Below are positions 43,529 to 52,538 of a stretch of 64,000 bases of DNA, one piece after another; within the stretch, counting starts at the first letter, position 1, and every line of letters begins with the position of its first letter. The stretch is taken from positions 5,982,501 to 6,046,500 of the forward strand of contig NZ_JAQNDO010000001.1 in NCBI RefSeq assembly GCF_028369105.1, read 5' to 3'. A program made the position numbers and the translations under genes. The stretch comes from Polyangium mundeleinium. Lineage in GTDB: Bacteria > Myxococcota_A > Polyangia > Polyangiales > Polyangiaceae. The notes under the pieces are model-generated. The model was given only the letters and a program-made list of their open reading frames with translations. It ran no database searches and was not told where the DNA came from.

Positions 43529-45154
43529 TCAGAGGAGCGTGAGCGTCTGCAGGATCTTGAAGGCCTCCTCGCACGCCGCGTCGGTCCGGCAGCGGGCCGT
43601 GAAGTGCAGATACCCGACATCGACGCCGCCGCCAAAGCTCCCCAAGCTCGGGAGGCAAAACGGCGGGCAGACGGCCTCTTCCTCGGAGAAGTGGACGGCG
43701 AAGGCTTGCGTGAATCCCTCGCCCGTCGCGTAGATATGGGCCGGATCCATCCACTGCGCGACCGCGTGGTACCTGCCGATTCGAACAGGCAAAGGAGGGC
43801 GCACGTCGGCGGTGACGAGGTCGGGGTCGGGGCGCGCGCTCTCTCGATCGAGGAGGAAATGCGCGCTGACATCATGCCGGTCGAGGTGGAGGATCGCGCC
43901 CGGGCCACAGGAGAGGCCGTTTTTGCTGGAGACCTCGACGTCGGGCGGCGCGAAGAACGTGAATTGCCGCGCGAAGGTTTGCCGGACCCAGGTCTCGGGC
44001 ACGCCGCTCGGCGGGCGCTCGACGCAGTGGCCCCGCCGGCACATCGGGGAGGGCTGCGCGCTGCACACCTCGTACGTCGAAACGCACTTTGCTTCGAGCC
44101 ACTCACGCGCGATGCGATCCGCGTCCTCGGTCGAGGCGTGTCGATTCTCGAACCGGAAGCAGCCGTCGAGGTCGTACCATTGCTCGCCGCGCAACGTGGT
44201 GCGGCAGTCGTTGTCGTGTGTGCAGGTGGAGGCGCGATCCATCGCGATCGCGTACTGATCCGCGAACTCCTTGCAGTACGCGGGAGGCCCGATCCGCGCC
44301 GCGGCCTTTTTCCGCGCCCTCGCCTCGGCCGCGGCCTGCGCGTCGGCCCGCGCCGCGAGCACGTGCACGTCATACGTGGCCTTCCCGACGCCGAGCGCAG
44401 CTCCAAACGCTGCCACCTGCAAGGCAAACGGCGCGATCTTTCGCAGGCGCCATCGCGAGAACGCCGCCCGCATCACGCCGGACACCACGGGCGAACCCGC
44501 GAACGCGATTCGTAGGACCTCGGACGCTCGATCCGCAGACGACGGCGCCTCCAGCGTCCACGGCGCGCCGCGCTCGCGATACCCCGCGGCCCCGGGCGCC
44601 TCCTCCGCCTGCACGATCCTCCCCGCGACGACGACCCGATCGCCGTGCGCGACCGAGCGCATGCGGAGCGGCCCTGCGGGGAGGGGATCACGAGCCCCGC
44701 ACGCCGCGCGAATCCGCGTCGCCGTTTCCTTGGGCAGCACGTCGAGCGCGCCGTCCCGCGCCTCGCGTGATCCCGCCACGACCCGCGTTCTCCCGCGCAG
44801 ATCCACCGTCCCGTCCCGCATCACGAGGCGGAGCCGGGGCGCTCGCGCATTCGCCGCGCAAAACGGGCCCGCGGCCGTGGCCGCCGCGGCGGGCGCGCCG
44901 TCCTCGAACCGGGCTCCCGGTTCGCCGACGACCTCGAGCACGCCTTCGAGCGTGACCTTCGTCTCCGGCTCGAGACCCGCGAGCGTGGCCCGCGCCTTGC
45001 CGAGCGCGCGCCGCGCCGCCTGCGCCTCGCGCCGCGCCGAAAACGCGGTCCCGAGCGCCCAGGCGACCATTCCCACGAGAAACACAGCCGCGCCGCCGAG
45101 GGCCCCGGCGATCGCCGCCGTCTCGGGACGCTGAAAGGGATTCTCGGTGAGCAT
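43529..45154 (-). CDS. Membrane protein of unknown function, Cys-rich exported tail
   Basis: The protein has 541 aa. An N-terminal membrane helix (about 13-38) is followed by a soluble beta-rich region (about 60-230) containing SVAHGDRVVVAGRIVQ, a second membrane-like helix (about 240-265), an Ala/Arg-rich coiled stretch and a C-terminal domain with about twelve Cys (CTHDNDCRTTL, CSAQPSPMCRRGHC). The C-terminal domain should lie outside the cytoplasm, given the cysteines. The region after helix 1 resembles the E3-ligase-like GIDE fold in layout, but I cannot confirm this. No partner is obvious. Confidence 0.65.
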   Translation of the reverse strand: MLTENPFQRPETAAIAGALGGAAVFLVGMVAWALGTAFSARREAQAARRALGKARATLAGLEPETKVTLEGVLEVVGEPGARFEDGAPAAAATAAGPFCAANARAPRLRLVMRDGTVDLRGRTRVVAGSREARDGALDVLPKETATRIRAACGARDPLPAGPLRMRSVAHGDRVVVAGRIVQAEEAPGAAGYRERGAPWTLEAPSSADRASEVLRIAFAGSPVVSGVMRAAFSRWRLRKIAPFALQVAAFGAALGVGKATYDVHVLAARADAQAAAEARARKKAAARIGPPAYCKEFADQYAIAMDRASTCTHDNDCRTTLRGEQWYDLDGCFRFENRHASTEDADRIAREWLEAKCVSTYEVCSAQPSPMCRRGHCVERPPSGVPETWVRQTFARQFTFFAPPDVEVSSKNGLSCGPGAILHLDRHDVSAHFLLDRESARPDPDLVTADVRPPLPVRIGRYHAVAQWMDPAHIYATGEGFTQAFAVHFSEEEAVCPPFCLPSLGSFGGGVDVGYLHFTARCRTDAACEEAFKILQTLTLL

Positions 45155-45241
45155 CACAGGAAGCGCGATGCTACCACGCGTGCGGGCGACGGGAAGGGGG
45201 AGGCGAAGGCGCGGGCGGAGGCGGAGAACGCCAGGGGAAGG

Positions 45242-46264
45242 TCAGAACGCGGCGTCGAGCACGACCTCGCCGGACACGCCGACCTGGTAGGCCGAGACGC
45301 GCCGCTCGAAGAAGTTCGTGACCTCTTGCACGTCCTGGAGATCCATGAACGAAAACGGGTTTTTTGTTTTGTAGCGCTTCGGGAGGTCCAGCGTCGCGAG
45401 GCGCTGATCAGCGCAGAATTCGAGGTAACGGCGGACGTCGCGCGTCGACATGCCGGCGATGCCGTCGCCGAGCAGGTCCTCGGCGAATTGCATCTCGCAG
45501 TCGATGGCCTCCTCGATCATGTCGTTCACCGCGCTGGAGAGCGCGTCGTCGAAGAGCTCCGGCTCCTCGCGCCGCACCGTCTTCACCACCTCGAAGGCGA
45601 ACGCCATGTGCGCGCTCTCGTCGCGGAACACCCAGTTGGTCCCCGCCGCGAGCCCGTGGAGGAGCCCGCGGGAGCGAAGGAAATACACGTACGCAAACGC
45701 GCCGAAGAAGAAGAGGCCCTCGATGCAAGCGGCAAAGCAGATGAGGTTCAGGAGGAAGGCGCGCCGCTGCGCACGCGAATCGAGCTGATCCAGCGTTCGC
45801 GTGGCGTCGAGCCATTTCATGCAGAACGCGGCCTTCTTCCGGATGGAGGGGATGTTCTCGACCGCGGCGAACGCGCGGTGGCGGTCCTCCGGGTCGGGGA
45901 CGTACGTGTCGAGGAGCGTCAGATAGAACTGCACGTGGAGCGCCTCTTCGTAGAGCTGCCGCGACAGGTACATCCGCGCCTCGGGCGCGTTGATGTGCTT
46001 GTACAGGTTCAGGACCACGTTGTTCGCGACGATGGAATCGCCCGTCGCGAAGAAGGCGACGAGGCGCTGCACGAGGTGCCGCTCGGCGTCGCTCATCTTT
46101 TTCTTGAGGTCGCCGACGTCGGTCGAGAAATCGACCTCCTCGACGGTCCACGTGTTCTTGATGGCCGCGCGGTACATCTCGAAGAATTTCGGGTACGACA
46201 TCGGCCGCAGCGTCAGGCAAAGGCCCGGGTCGAGCAGGCGGGCGGGACGGGTCGCCGCGCTCAT
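45242..46264 (-). CDS. nrdB: Class Ia ribonucleotide reductase, small subunit
   Basis: The protein has 340 aa. Diiron ligands are seen at Asp76 (ATGDSIV), Glu107 and His110 in EEALHVQFY, and in EGLFFFGAF and DESAHMAFA. The radical tyrosine is Tyr114, four residues after His110, as in standard NrdB. The C-terminus (GVSGEVVLDAAF) is the usual free tail that docks on NrdA. The enzyme makes the tyrosyl radical needed for deoxyribonucleotide synthesis in aerobic growth. ATGA overlaps the stop of nrdA. It shares the B12-regulated transcript. Confidence 0.95.
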   Translation of the reverse strand: MSAATRPARLLDPGLCLTLRPMSYPKFFEMYRAAIKNTWTVEEVDFSTDVGDLKKKMSDAERHLVQRLVAFFATGDSIVANNVVLNLYKHINAPEARMYLSRQLYEEALHVQFYLTLLDTYVPDPEDRHRAFAAVENIPSIRKKAAFCMKWLDATRTLDQLDSRAQRRAFLLNLICFAACIEGLFFFGAFAYVYFLRSRGLLHGLAAGTNWVFRDESAHMAFAFEVVKTVRREEPELFDDALSSAVNDMIEEAIDCEMQFAEDLLGDGIAGMSTRDVRRYLEFCADQRLATLDLPKRYKTKNPFSFMDLQDVQEVTNFFERRVSAYQVGVSGEVVLDAAF

Positions 46265-48759
46265 TGGCAGGCCTCGCAGCTCTCGGGGTTTTCGAGGGAG
46301 CACGCCACGGCGGCGTCGTCCGTCGTCGCAGCGCGGGGAGGCGGCGGCGTCCATCCGGGCGTGCCGCCGGGATGGCCCTCTCCGCTCGATGTCGATTTCG
46401 GCTCCTCGACCGTGGCCTTCGCGATGCGCGTCGCGGGGCGCGACCGCAGATAATAGGTCGTCTTCAGGCCTTTTTTCCAGGCGTAGAAATACATCGACGA
46501 GAGCTGGCCGATGTTGGGGCTCTCCATGAAGAGGTTGAGCGATTGGCTCTGGTCGATGAAGGCCCCACGATCGGCAGCCATGTCGATGAGCGAGCGCATC
46601 GGGATCTCCCACGCCGTGCGGTAGATGGCGCGCAATTCCTCCGGCAGCTCGTCGAACCGCTGCACGGAGCCCTCCGCGAGCTTGAGGCGCGAACGCATGG
46701 CCTCCGTCCAGAGCCCGAGCGCCTTGAGCTCGCGGGCGAGGTAACGGTTCACCTGGAGGAAGTCGCCGGAGAGGGTTTCCCGTTTGAAGAGGTTGCTCAC
46801 CTGCGGCTCGATGCACTCGTAGCAGCCGGCGATGGAGGCGATCGTCGCGGTCGGCGCAATGGCGCAGAGCAGCGAGTTGCGCATGCCCTGCTCGACCATC
46901 CGGGCGCGAAGGAGCTCCCAGCGCCCGAGGTCGTCCGGCGTCACGCCCCACGCGTCGAACTGAAGCTCGCCCCGCGCGGCGCGGGTCTCTTCGAATGCCG
47001 GGTGACGCCCCTTTTCCTCCGCGAGCTCGACGGACGCCGTGAGCGCGTGAAAATAGACCTCCTCCGAGATTTGCTTCGAGAGCGCGCGGGCCTCGGGCGC
47101 GTCGAACGCGAGACGCATCTGAAAGAAGACATCCTGAAGCCCCATGAGACCGAGCCCGATCGGTCGCCAGCGCAGGTTCGACGCCCGCGTGATGGCGATG
47201 GGGTAGTAATTGAGGTCGATGACGCGGTCGAGCTGCCGGACCGCGGTCCTCACGGTGCGGGCCAATTTGTCGAAATCGAATCCCACGATGCGGCCGTCGA
47301 CCACGATCGTGTGTCGCGCGAGGTTGATCGAGCCGAGGTTGCAGACGGCCGCCTCGTCCTTCGAGGTCACCTCGATGATCTCGGTGCAGAGGTTCGAGAG
47401 GTGCACGACGCGCCCCGGGAGGGCCGTCTGGTTGCAGGCGCGGTTCGACTTGTCCTTGAACGTCATCCACCCGTTCCCGGTCTGCGCGAGCGTGCGCATC
47501 ATGCGCGCATAGAGGTGACGCGCCTTGACGGTCTTGAGCGCCAAGCCTGCTCGTTCGACCTCCTCGTAGCGGCGCTCGAAGGCTTCGCCGTAGAGATCGG
47601 GGAGGTCCGGCACGGTCTTCGGGTCGAAGAGGCTCCAGTTCGCGTCGGCCTCGACGCGCTTCATGAAGAGATCCGGGACCCAGTTGGCGAGGTTCAAGTT
47701 GTGCGTACGGCTCGCCTCGTCGCCGGTGTTGTCGCGCAGCTCGAGGAACTCCTCGATGTCCGCGTGCCACGGTTCGAGATAGACGCTGCACGCGCCCTTG
47801 CGCTTGCCGCCCTGGTTGACGGCTGCGACGGACGCGTCGAGCGTCTTGAGCCACGGCACGATGCCATTGGAGTGACCATTCGTGCTCTCGATGAGGGAGC
47901 CGCGCGAGCGGACACGGTGGTACGCGAGCCCGATCCCGCCCGAGAACTTCGAGAGCATCGCGACGTCGGTGTAACTCCGGTAGATGTTCTCGAGGTGATC
48001 CTCGGGGGAATCGAGGAGGAAGCAGCTCGAGAGCTGCTCGTGGCGCGTCCCTGCATTAAAGAGCGTCGGCGAGCTCGGCAGGTATTCGAGCGACGAGAAC
48101 AGGTGGTAGAGCCCGAGCGCGTCCTTCCCCGTCTCCGACAGGGCGCACGCGATGCGCATGAAGAACTGCTGCGGCGTCTCGAGGACGAGGCGCGAGGCGG
48201 GGTGCTTGAGCAGGTAGCGGTCGTAGACCGTCCGGAGGCCGAAATACTCGAACTCACGATCACGCTCCTGGACGAGCGCGTCGTTCAGCTTGCGGGCATT
48301 CGCCGCGACGAACGTTTGCAGGCGTTCGTTGACGAGGCCGAGGCGATGCCCCGCGGCGATCGACTGCGAAAAGGCATGGATCTCCTGATTGCGGACTTCC
48401 TTCTCGATGTACGTCGAGAGGAGCCGGGCCGCGAGCCGCGCGTATTGCGGCTCCTCCACGATGAGCCCGGCCGCCGTCTGGATCGAGAGCTGATCGAGCT
48501 CGCGGGTCGTCGCGCCGTCGTAAAGGCCGCTGATGGTCTTGGTCGCGATGCGCAGGGCATCGACGTCCGAAAGCCCCATGCAGCATCGGCCCACGGCGCG
48601 TACGATCTTGTTGACGTCGACTGGCTCGCTCGAACCATTGCGCTTTTTCACGCGCATGGTCGTTTGCGTGTAGGTCTCGCCAGACGTCGAGCTCGTCGTC
48701 CGCGGGGTCGTCCGCAACGGCGCCGCGCCGTTGTTGTTCGGGCTCGTTTCGTTCTGCAC
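46261..48759 (-). CDS. nrdA: Class Ia ribonucleotide reductase, large subunit
   Basis: The protein has 832 aa. An ATP-cone lies at about 35-125 (MRVKKRNGSSEPVDVNKIVR), then the catalytic barrel with the expected motifs: LSSCFLLDS (redox Cys), NLCTEI (active-site Asn/Cys/Glu), CNLGSINL (second redox Cys), TTYYLRSR (radical-transfer Tyr pair) and a C-terminal CEACQ thiol tail. It reduces all four ribonucleotides. The GTG start at 48759 is set by GAGGAGG about seven bases upstream; longer frames run into the leader. It follows a B12 riboswitch and promoter, so it should be off when cobalamin is abundant. Confidence 0.95.
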   Translation of the reverse strand: MQNETSPNNNGAAPLRTTPRTTSSTSGETYTQTTMRVKKRNGSSEPVDVNKIVRAVGRCCMGLSDVDALRIATKTISGLYDGATTRELDQLSIQTAAGLIVEEPQYARLAARLLSTYIEKEVRNQEIHAFSQSIAAGHRLGLVNERLQTFVAANARKLNDALVQERDREFEYFGLRTVYDRYLLKHPASRLVLETPQQFFMRIACALSETGKDALGLYHLFSSLEYLPSSPTLFNAGTRHEQLSSCFLLDSPEDHLENIYRSYTDVAMLSKFSGGIGLAYHRVRSRGSLIESTNGHSNGIVPWLKTLDASVAAVNQGGKRKGACSVYLEPWHADIEEFLELRDNTGDEASRTHNLNLANWVPDLFMKRVEADANWSLFDPKTVPDLPDLYGEAFERRYEEVERAGLALKTVKARHLYARMMRTLAQTGNGWMTFKDKSNRACNQTALPGRVVHLSNLCTEIIEVTSKDEAAVCNLGSINLARHTIVVDGRIVGFDFDKLARTVRTAVRQLDRVIDLNYYPIAITRASNLRWRPIGLGLMGLQDVFFQMRLAFDAPEARALSKQISEEVYFHALTASVELAEEKGRHPAFEETRAARGELQFDAWGVTPDDLGRWELLRARMVEQGMRNSLLCAIAPTATIASIAGCYECIEPQVSNLFKRETLSGDFLQVNRYLARELKALGLWTEAMRSRLKLAEGSVQRFDELPEELRAIYRTAWEIPMRSLIDMAADRGAFIDQSQSLNLFMESPNIGQLSSMYFYAWKKGLKTTYYLRSRPATRIAKATVEEPKSTSSGEGHPGGTPGWTPPPPRAATTDDAAVACSLENPESCEACQ

Positions 48760-49023
48760 CAGGCTGCCTCCTCTCCGGCCTCGGGATTCCGAGCAGGACC
48801 AGACCGCTCGGGTTGAAACCCGCGAGAGAGGAAGCCAGTCGAGGCGCGCCCGCGCTGGGAACGTTGGAGCCCTCGGACCGACCTTCGCCCCCGCGGACGA
48901 CTGGAACACCAGCGCGAGGGGACAGGTCGAGACCGGGACGCGCGCACGAGGGTGCGCCGCTCGGACCTTCCCGCCTTCCCACGAGGCTCCCAGGTCGAAA
49001 CCGACGCCGGATGTTTCCCCGGT

Positions 49024-49198
49024 GTCGGGTGCGGGCAGGTCTTCGGACTCACGAGCACTTCGGCGATTGCCGGGTTCCTACTTTCCGCCGCTTCCCAGGA
49101 CCCGAAGGACCCAGTGCATGAGGCGAATTTCGTTCTCGTTTACCGCTGCGGGGCAGTCCCGGAGTTTCACCGGGTTCCCTTTTGAAGGCCGGGCCGAC
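49024..49198 (-). ncRNA. Cobalamin (B12) riboswitch in the nrdAB leader
   Basis: Read on the minus strand, the element has the conserved 5' core (AAAAGGGAA, then GGTG, TCC, CTGCCCCGC and GGTAA at 49183-49137), the B12-box-like CATGCACTGG (49120-49111), TGGGAAG, and the 3' segment AGTCCGAAGACCTGCC (49049-49034). The ends can pair as P1 (GTCGG 49198-49194 with CCGAC 49028-49024). This is the standard cobalamin-aptamer layout. The leader runs about 265 bases further to nrdA, long enough for an expression platform, though no terminator hairpin with a U-run is evident there. Known in actinomycetes for class Ia nrd genes. Confidence 0.88.
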
Positions 49199-49220
49199 GC
49201 CCAACCACCAGCACGGGCGC

Positions 49221-49250
49221 ACCCTATGGTCGGATCACGCAGGGTGTCAA
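49221..49250 (-). promoter_or_regulatory. Sigma-70-like promoter of nrdAB
   Basis: On the minus strand, TTGACA (49250-49245) and TAGGGT (49226-49221) are separated by 18 bases. Transcription would start near 49214, just ahead of the riboswitch 5' end at 49198. The spacing and position make this a credible promoter despite the weak -10. Confidence 0.6.
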
Positions 49251-49411
49251 CCGGGATGTTGGGACGATGCGCAAGTCGTTGAATGTACGTGTGAACTTCA
49301 GGCCGTCCGTCGACCGGGAGGCCCCGAGGTCACGGCGCGGGGCCCTCCCGAGGATGTGCTAGCCTGGACGCCGTGGCGTGCACCAGGGCACGACGGAGGA
49401 GGTGCGTCGAC

Positions 49412-50305
49412 ATGACACGTGCAATGCAGGGAGCTGTAGGCCTGATGGCGATGGGGTTGATGCATTGCGCACAGGCCCCTGTGGAGGGAGAGATCACGTA
49501 CGCCGAAGCCCCGACGCCCCAGGGCAAGCATCCCTTGACGCTCGACATCCGCGTCCCGGAAGGGCCGGGCCCGTTCCCCGCGCTCGTCTTCATCCACGGC
49601 GGCGGCTGGATGTTCGGGGATCTGAGCACATACCGCGGCGCCATCGAGAACGCAGCCAGCCGGGGTTTCGTGGGCGTCTCGATCAATTACCGGCTCGCGA
49701 ACGAATCCAACGACGAGGGCAGCGCGCTTTCCCCCTGGCCCGCGCAGATAGAAGATGTGCGTTGCGCGCTTCGATGGCTTTCGGCCAATGCCGAGACCTT
49801 CAAGATCGACACGGGCCGCGTCGCCACGGCGGGCGGCTCGGCCGGCGGGCACCTCGCGATGATGGCGGGGTATGCGCAGAACGAGCCCAGGTTCGAGCCC
49901 ACGTGGTGCCCCCACGAAGAGAGCGTCGCGGTGCGGGCGGTCGTGTCGTTTTACGGCGCGAACGACCTCGCTGCCGTGTACGACACGTCGGAGGAGTGGT
50001 GGGTCAGGGCGTACATGACCCGCTGGCTCGATCTTCCGGACGGCGCCCGCACGGCGGACGACGCGGCGCAGTTTGCGGATGCAAACCCGGCGAGTTACCT
50101 GCGGACGGGGCCAAAGATCCCGTCGCTCATCCTCCAAGGGACCGCCGACACGATCGTCCCGCCGCAGACGCAGCGCGGGTTCCGTGCTGCCGCGGAAGGG
50201 GCGGGCCAAGACGTCTCGATCGAGTTCCTGGAAGGCGTCGGCCACGGTATCGACGCGATCGAGGAGAGCAACCGCGCCATCGACTGGCTGTCGACGAGGC
50301 TCTGA
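49412..50305 (+). CDS. Exported alpha/beta hydrolase (BD-FAE/HSL-like esterase)
   Basis: The protein has 297 aa. The N-terminus (MTRAMQGAVGLMAMGLMHC) may be a lipoprotein signal. Hydrolase motifs are VFIHGGGW (oxyanion hole HGGG), GGSAGGH (nucleophile Ser), ADTIVPP (acid) and GHGID (His). It is likely an esterase that removes acyl groups from small substrates or polysaccharides outside the cytoplasm. A strong GGAGGAGGT element lies nine bases upstream. The next gene starts 2 bases after its stop, so it is in an operon with the putative outer-membrane protein. Confidence 0.85.
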   Translation: MTRAMQGAVGLMAMGLMHCAQAPVEGEITYAEAPTPQGKHPLTLDIRVPEGPGPFPALVFIHGGGWMFGDLSTYRGAIENAASRGFVGVSINYRLANESNDEGSALSPWPAQIEDVRCALRWLSANAETFKIDTGRVATAGGSAGGHLAMMAGYAQNEPRFEPTWCPHEESVAVRAVVSFYGANDLAAVYDTSEEWWVRAYMTRWLDLPDGARTADDAAQFADANPASYLRTGPKIPSLILQGTADTIVPPQTQRGFRAAAEGAGQDVSIEFLEGVGHGIDAIEESNRAIDWLSTRL

Positions 50306-50307
50306 CC

Positions 50308-50934
50308 ATGTGCACTCGAAAAACATTTCCCGCGTGGGTGGCGGCGTCCACGGTCGTCCTGCTCGGCGCCGGGCGCTTGGCGGCAGAGGAGGCCGTCCCT
50401 GCGCCGGAGACGTCTCTCGCGTCGGCGCGTGCTGCGACGCCGGCCCCCGAGCCTCGTCCGACCCCTGGCATCTCCTTCCCGTTCCGGATCGGCGTCGGCG
50501 TCACGCCCGTCGTCGGCTACAGCATGGTCACGCTCGGGTATGGCGAGGTTCACTCCCTGGACAATGGCGGCTGGGTCCCGATCGACATCGCGCCTGCGAT
50601 TCGGGTGTGGAGGTCGCTCGCCATCGAGCTCGCGGTCTCGGGAATGATCCCCATCAAGGACGCGTGGGGCTTTCCAGAATTCCGCCTCGCGGTCACGCCT
50701 GCCGTCCGCATCGACGGTTCCCTCCTGTACGCGCGCTTCGGCCCGCAGTTCATGTTCGGGGAAAACATGCGGGTCGGGGTTCAGGCCGCGGTGGGCGCGA
50801 AGGTTTATGGGCCGCTTTATGTCGGCGTCCAGGGCTTGGCCAGCCTGACCGACATCATCTTCGGCATCGGCCCGGAGATCGGCGTGCGATTCGATGACTG
50901 GCGAATCGTGACCTCTCGGAAACCACAAAACTGA
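50308..50934 (+). CDS. Exported beta-rich protein, probably outer membrane
   Basis: The protein has 208 aa. It has a signal peptide (PAWVAASTVVLLGAGRLAA), then a Pro/Ala spacer, then a run of short amphipathic strands (RIGVGVTPVVGYS, SLAIELAVSGMIP, MRVGVQAAVGAK, LYVGVQGLA) and an end near FDDW. The pattern suggests a small 8-strand barrel. The start codon is 2 bases after the esterase stop, so translational coupling is likely. No specific family is recognised. Confidence 0.7.
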   Translation: MCTRKTFPAWVAASTVVLLGAGRLAAEEAVPAPETSLASARAATPAPEPRPTPGISFPFRIGVGVTPVVGYSMVTLGYGEVHSLDNGGWVPIDIAPAIRVWRSLAIELAVSGMIPIKDAWGFPEFRLAVTPAVRIDGSLLYARFGPQFMFGENMRVGVQAAVGAKVYGPLYVGVQGLASLTDIIFGIGPEIGVRFDDWRIVTSRKPQN

Positions 50935-51003
50935 TCGGGCGGAGCGCGAGGGGGCCGGCGACGCATCCGCGGGGATACGTCCGCCGGCCGCCCGGGGGAC
51001 GAA

Positions 51004-51606
51004 TCAGGCGCGCTTTTCGAGGTAGGCCGCGACGCTCGGGAGCGCGCGGAAGCGGTCGTGGAGCGCGCGGAGCTTGGGGAAGTCCGCGAGGCTCTCGGGC
51101 TTCGTGCCGAGGTGGCTGTCGAGCGTGTCGAACGCGAGCGCGTCTGCGTAGGTCGGCGACGCTCCGCCGCCGAACCAGGTACAGCTTCCGAGCAGACCTT
51201 CCACGGTGCGCAGCGTCGCCGGCAAGTCGGCCCAGTACTTGTCGATCACGGCCTGGTCGGTGTGCATGAGCGCGGCGAACTGCACGGGCGCGAACTTGCC
51301 CCGCCAGTCGTTGATCGTCTCGGCTGCGACGTCCGTGTTCGTCTTCTCGGTCTCGTCCTTGCCAGAAAGGTCGAAGACGCGCGCGAGGTGACGCACGATG
51401 GCCATGGTCTGCGCGATCTGGCGCTCGCCGGATTCGCCGCGCTCGACGAGCACGGGGAGCTGGCCGAGGGGCGTCTTCGGCTTGAACTCGGGCCAGTTCG
51501 TGACGGGCGTGTTGGTGAAGGCGACGTTCGCCGTGGCAAACAGGAGCCGGATGGGCTCGGCGCGGCCACGGAGCGGGAAATAGAGCAACTCGTAGGAAGT
51601 GGACAT
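51004..51606 (-). CDS. Glutathione S-transferase family protein
   Basis: The protein has 200 aa. The thioredoxin-fold N-terminal domain has YFPLRGRAEPIRLLF and the cis-Pro region PLGQLPVLVE, followed by ERQIAQTMAIVRHLA (the QSxAI-type loop). The C-terminal helical domain follows from about residue 85. The N-terminal Tyr (YELLYFPLRGR) is compatible with a GST catalytic Tyr of the alpha/mu/pi/sigma type. It is cytoplasmic, with a likely role in detoxification of electrophiles. The start at 51606 is preceded by GAAGG. Confidence 0.88.
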   Translation of the reverse strand: MSTSYELLYFPLRGRAEPIRLLFATANVAFTNTPVTNWPEFKPKTPLGQLPVLVERGESGERQIAQTMAIVRHLARVFDLSGKDETEKTNTDVAAETINDWRGKFAPVQFAALMHTDQAVIDKYWADLPATLRTVEGLLGSCTWFGGGASPTYADALAFDTLDSHLGTKPESLADFPKLRALHDRFRALPSVAAYLEKRA

Positions 51607-51751
51607 GCCCGACCTTCTACCAGGAAGGGTCGAGCCCGAGAAGCCCGCAGGTCCCGAGGCCAAAGAGGCGCCCGAAGGTGTACGTCGCCCCCGATTTCCC
51701 TCGTGCGAATCCCCACGAACTCCTCTACCGTTCGCCGCCCGGAGGAGTCGA

Positions 51752-52495
51752 ATGAGCGACGAAGATACGGACGAGTTCGAGGACGAGGACGAAGGCGAAG
51801 GCGACGAGGGCGACGGCGAAGAGGCCGAGAGCCCGCATGAGGTGAGCTTCGACGAGGACACGGAAGGTGTGCTCGTCGCGGGCAAGCGTTTCTCGGCGAG
51901 CCGCATGACGCGCAAGCAGATCGGCGAGTTCGCGCAGCACGTCCAGGCGGTCGCCGAGAAGACGGGGCATGCGGTCACGATCGTGGCTTCGGGCGACTTG
52001 ACGGACACGGGGCCCGCGCCGGATGACACCGCCTATACGGAGGTGCACATCGGCTTCGAGGGCGGGCGCGGCGGTACGTATGGGCCGGATACGATCTCGC
52101 GCGACGTGGCGCTGCACGTGCTCGAAAAGGCGAAGGCGGTGCCGGCCGAGGTGTGGGCGGCGATCGGCGAGAAGCTCGAAGGGGACGCGCGCGAGGCGTG
52201 GGACGAGGCGACCGTGACGATGTACTTCACGTGCGTAGGACCTCTCACGGCCGCGACGCTCGCGTTCGGCGTGCTCGGGACCGAGGACGGCGAAGGGCCC
52301 GGCAAGTACATGCGGGGCGTGGACATGGAGCAGATGCCCCACGAGGAGGGCGTGTGGGGCCAGAAGGTCGCGTATGTGCAGTACGAGAGCCCGGAGAGCG
52401 AGGAGGTCGATCTCGGCGAGGCCGCGCACGCCGAGCGCGTGAAAGAGCTCGGCGACGAGAACGCGCGTTACTTCATCCTCGCTCGTTACGACTGA
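51752..52495 (+). CDS. Unknown protein with acidic N-terminus (247 aa)
   Basis: The start is fixed by GGAGGAG five bases upstream. Residues 1-35 are almost entirely Asp/Glu/Gly. The rest is a mixed alpha/beta domain (ISRDVALHVLEKAKAVPAEV, ATVTMYFTCVGPLT) without a family I recognise. There is no signal or membrane segment, so it is cytoplasmic. The strong acidic head could interact with a basic partner, which is speculative. Confidence 0.72.
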   Translation: MSDEDTDEFEDEDEGEGDEGDGEEAESPHEVSFDEDTEGVLVAGKRFSASRMTRKQIGEFAQHVQAVAEKTGHAVTIVASGDLTDTGPAPDDTAYTEVHIGFEGGRGGTYGPDTISRDVALHVLEKAKAVPAEVWAAIGEKLEGDAREAWDEATVTMYFTCVGPLTAATLAFGVLGTEDGEGPGKYMRGVDMEQMPHEEGVWGQKVAYVQYESPESEEVDLGEAAHAERVKELGDENARYFILARYD

Positions 52496-52538
52496 CGCCT
52501 CGTCCGCCTGCGGGAGAACGGCTCGGCGCGCCCGGGGG

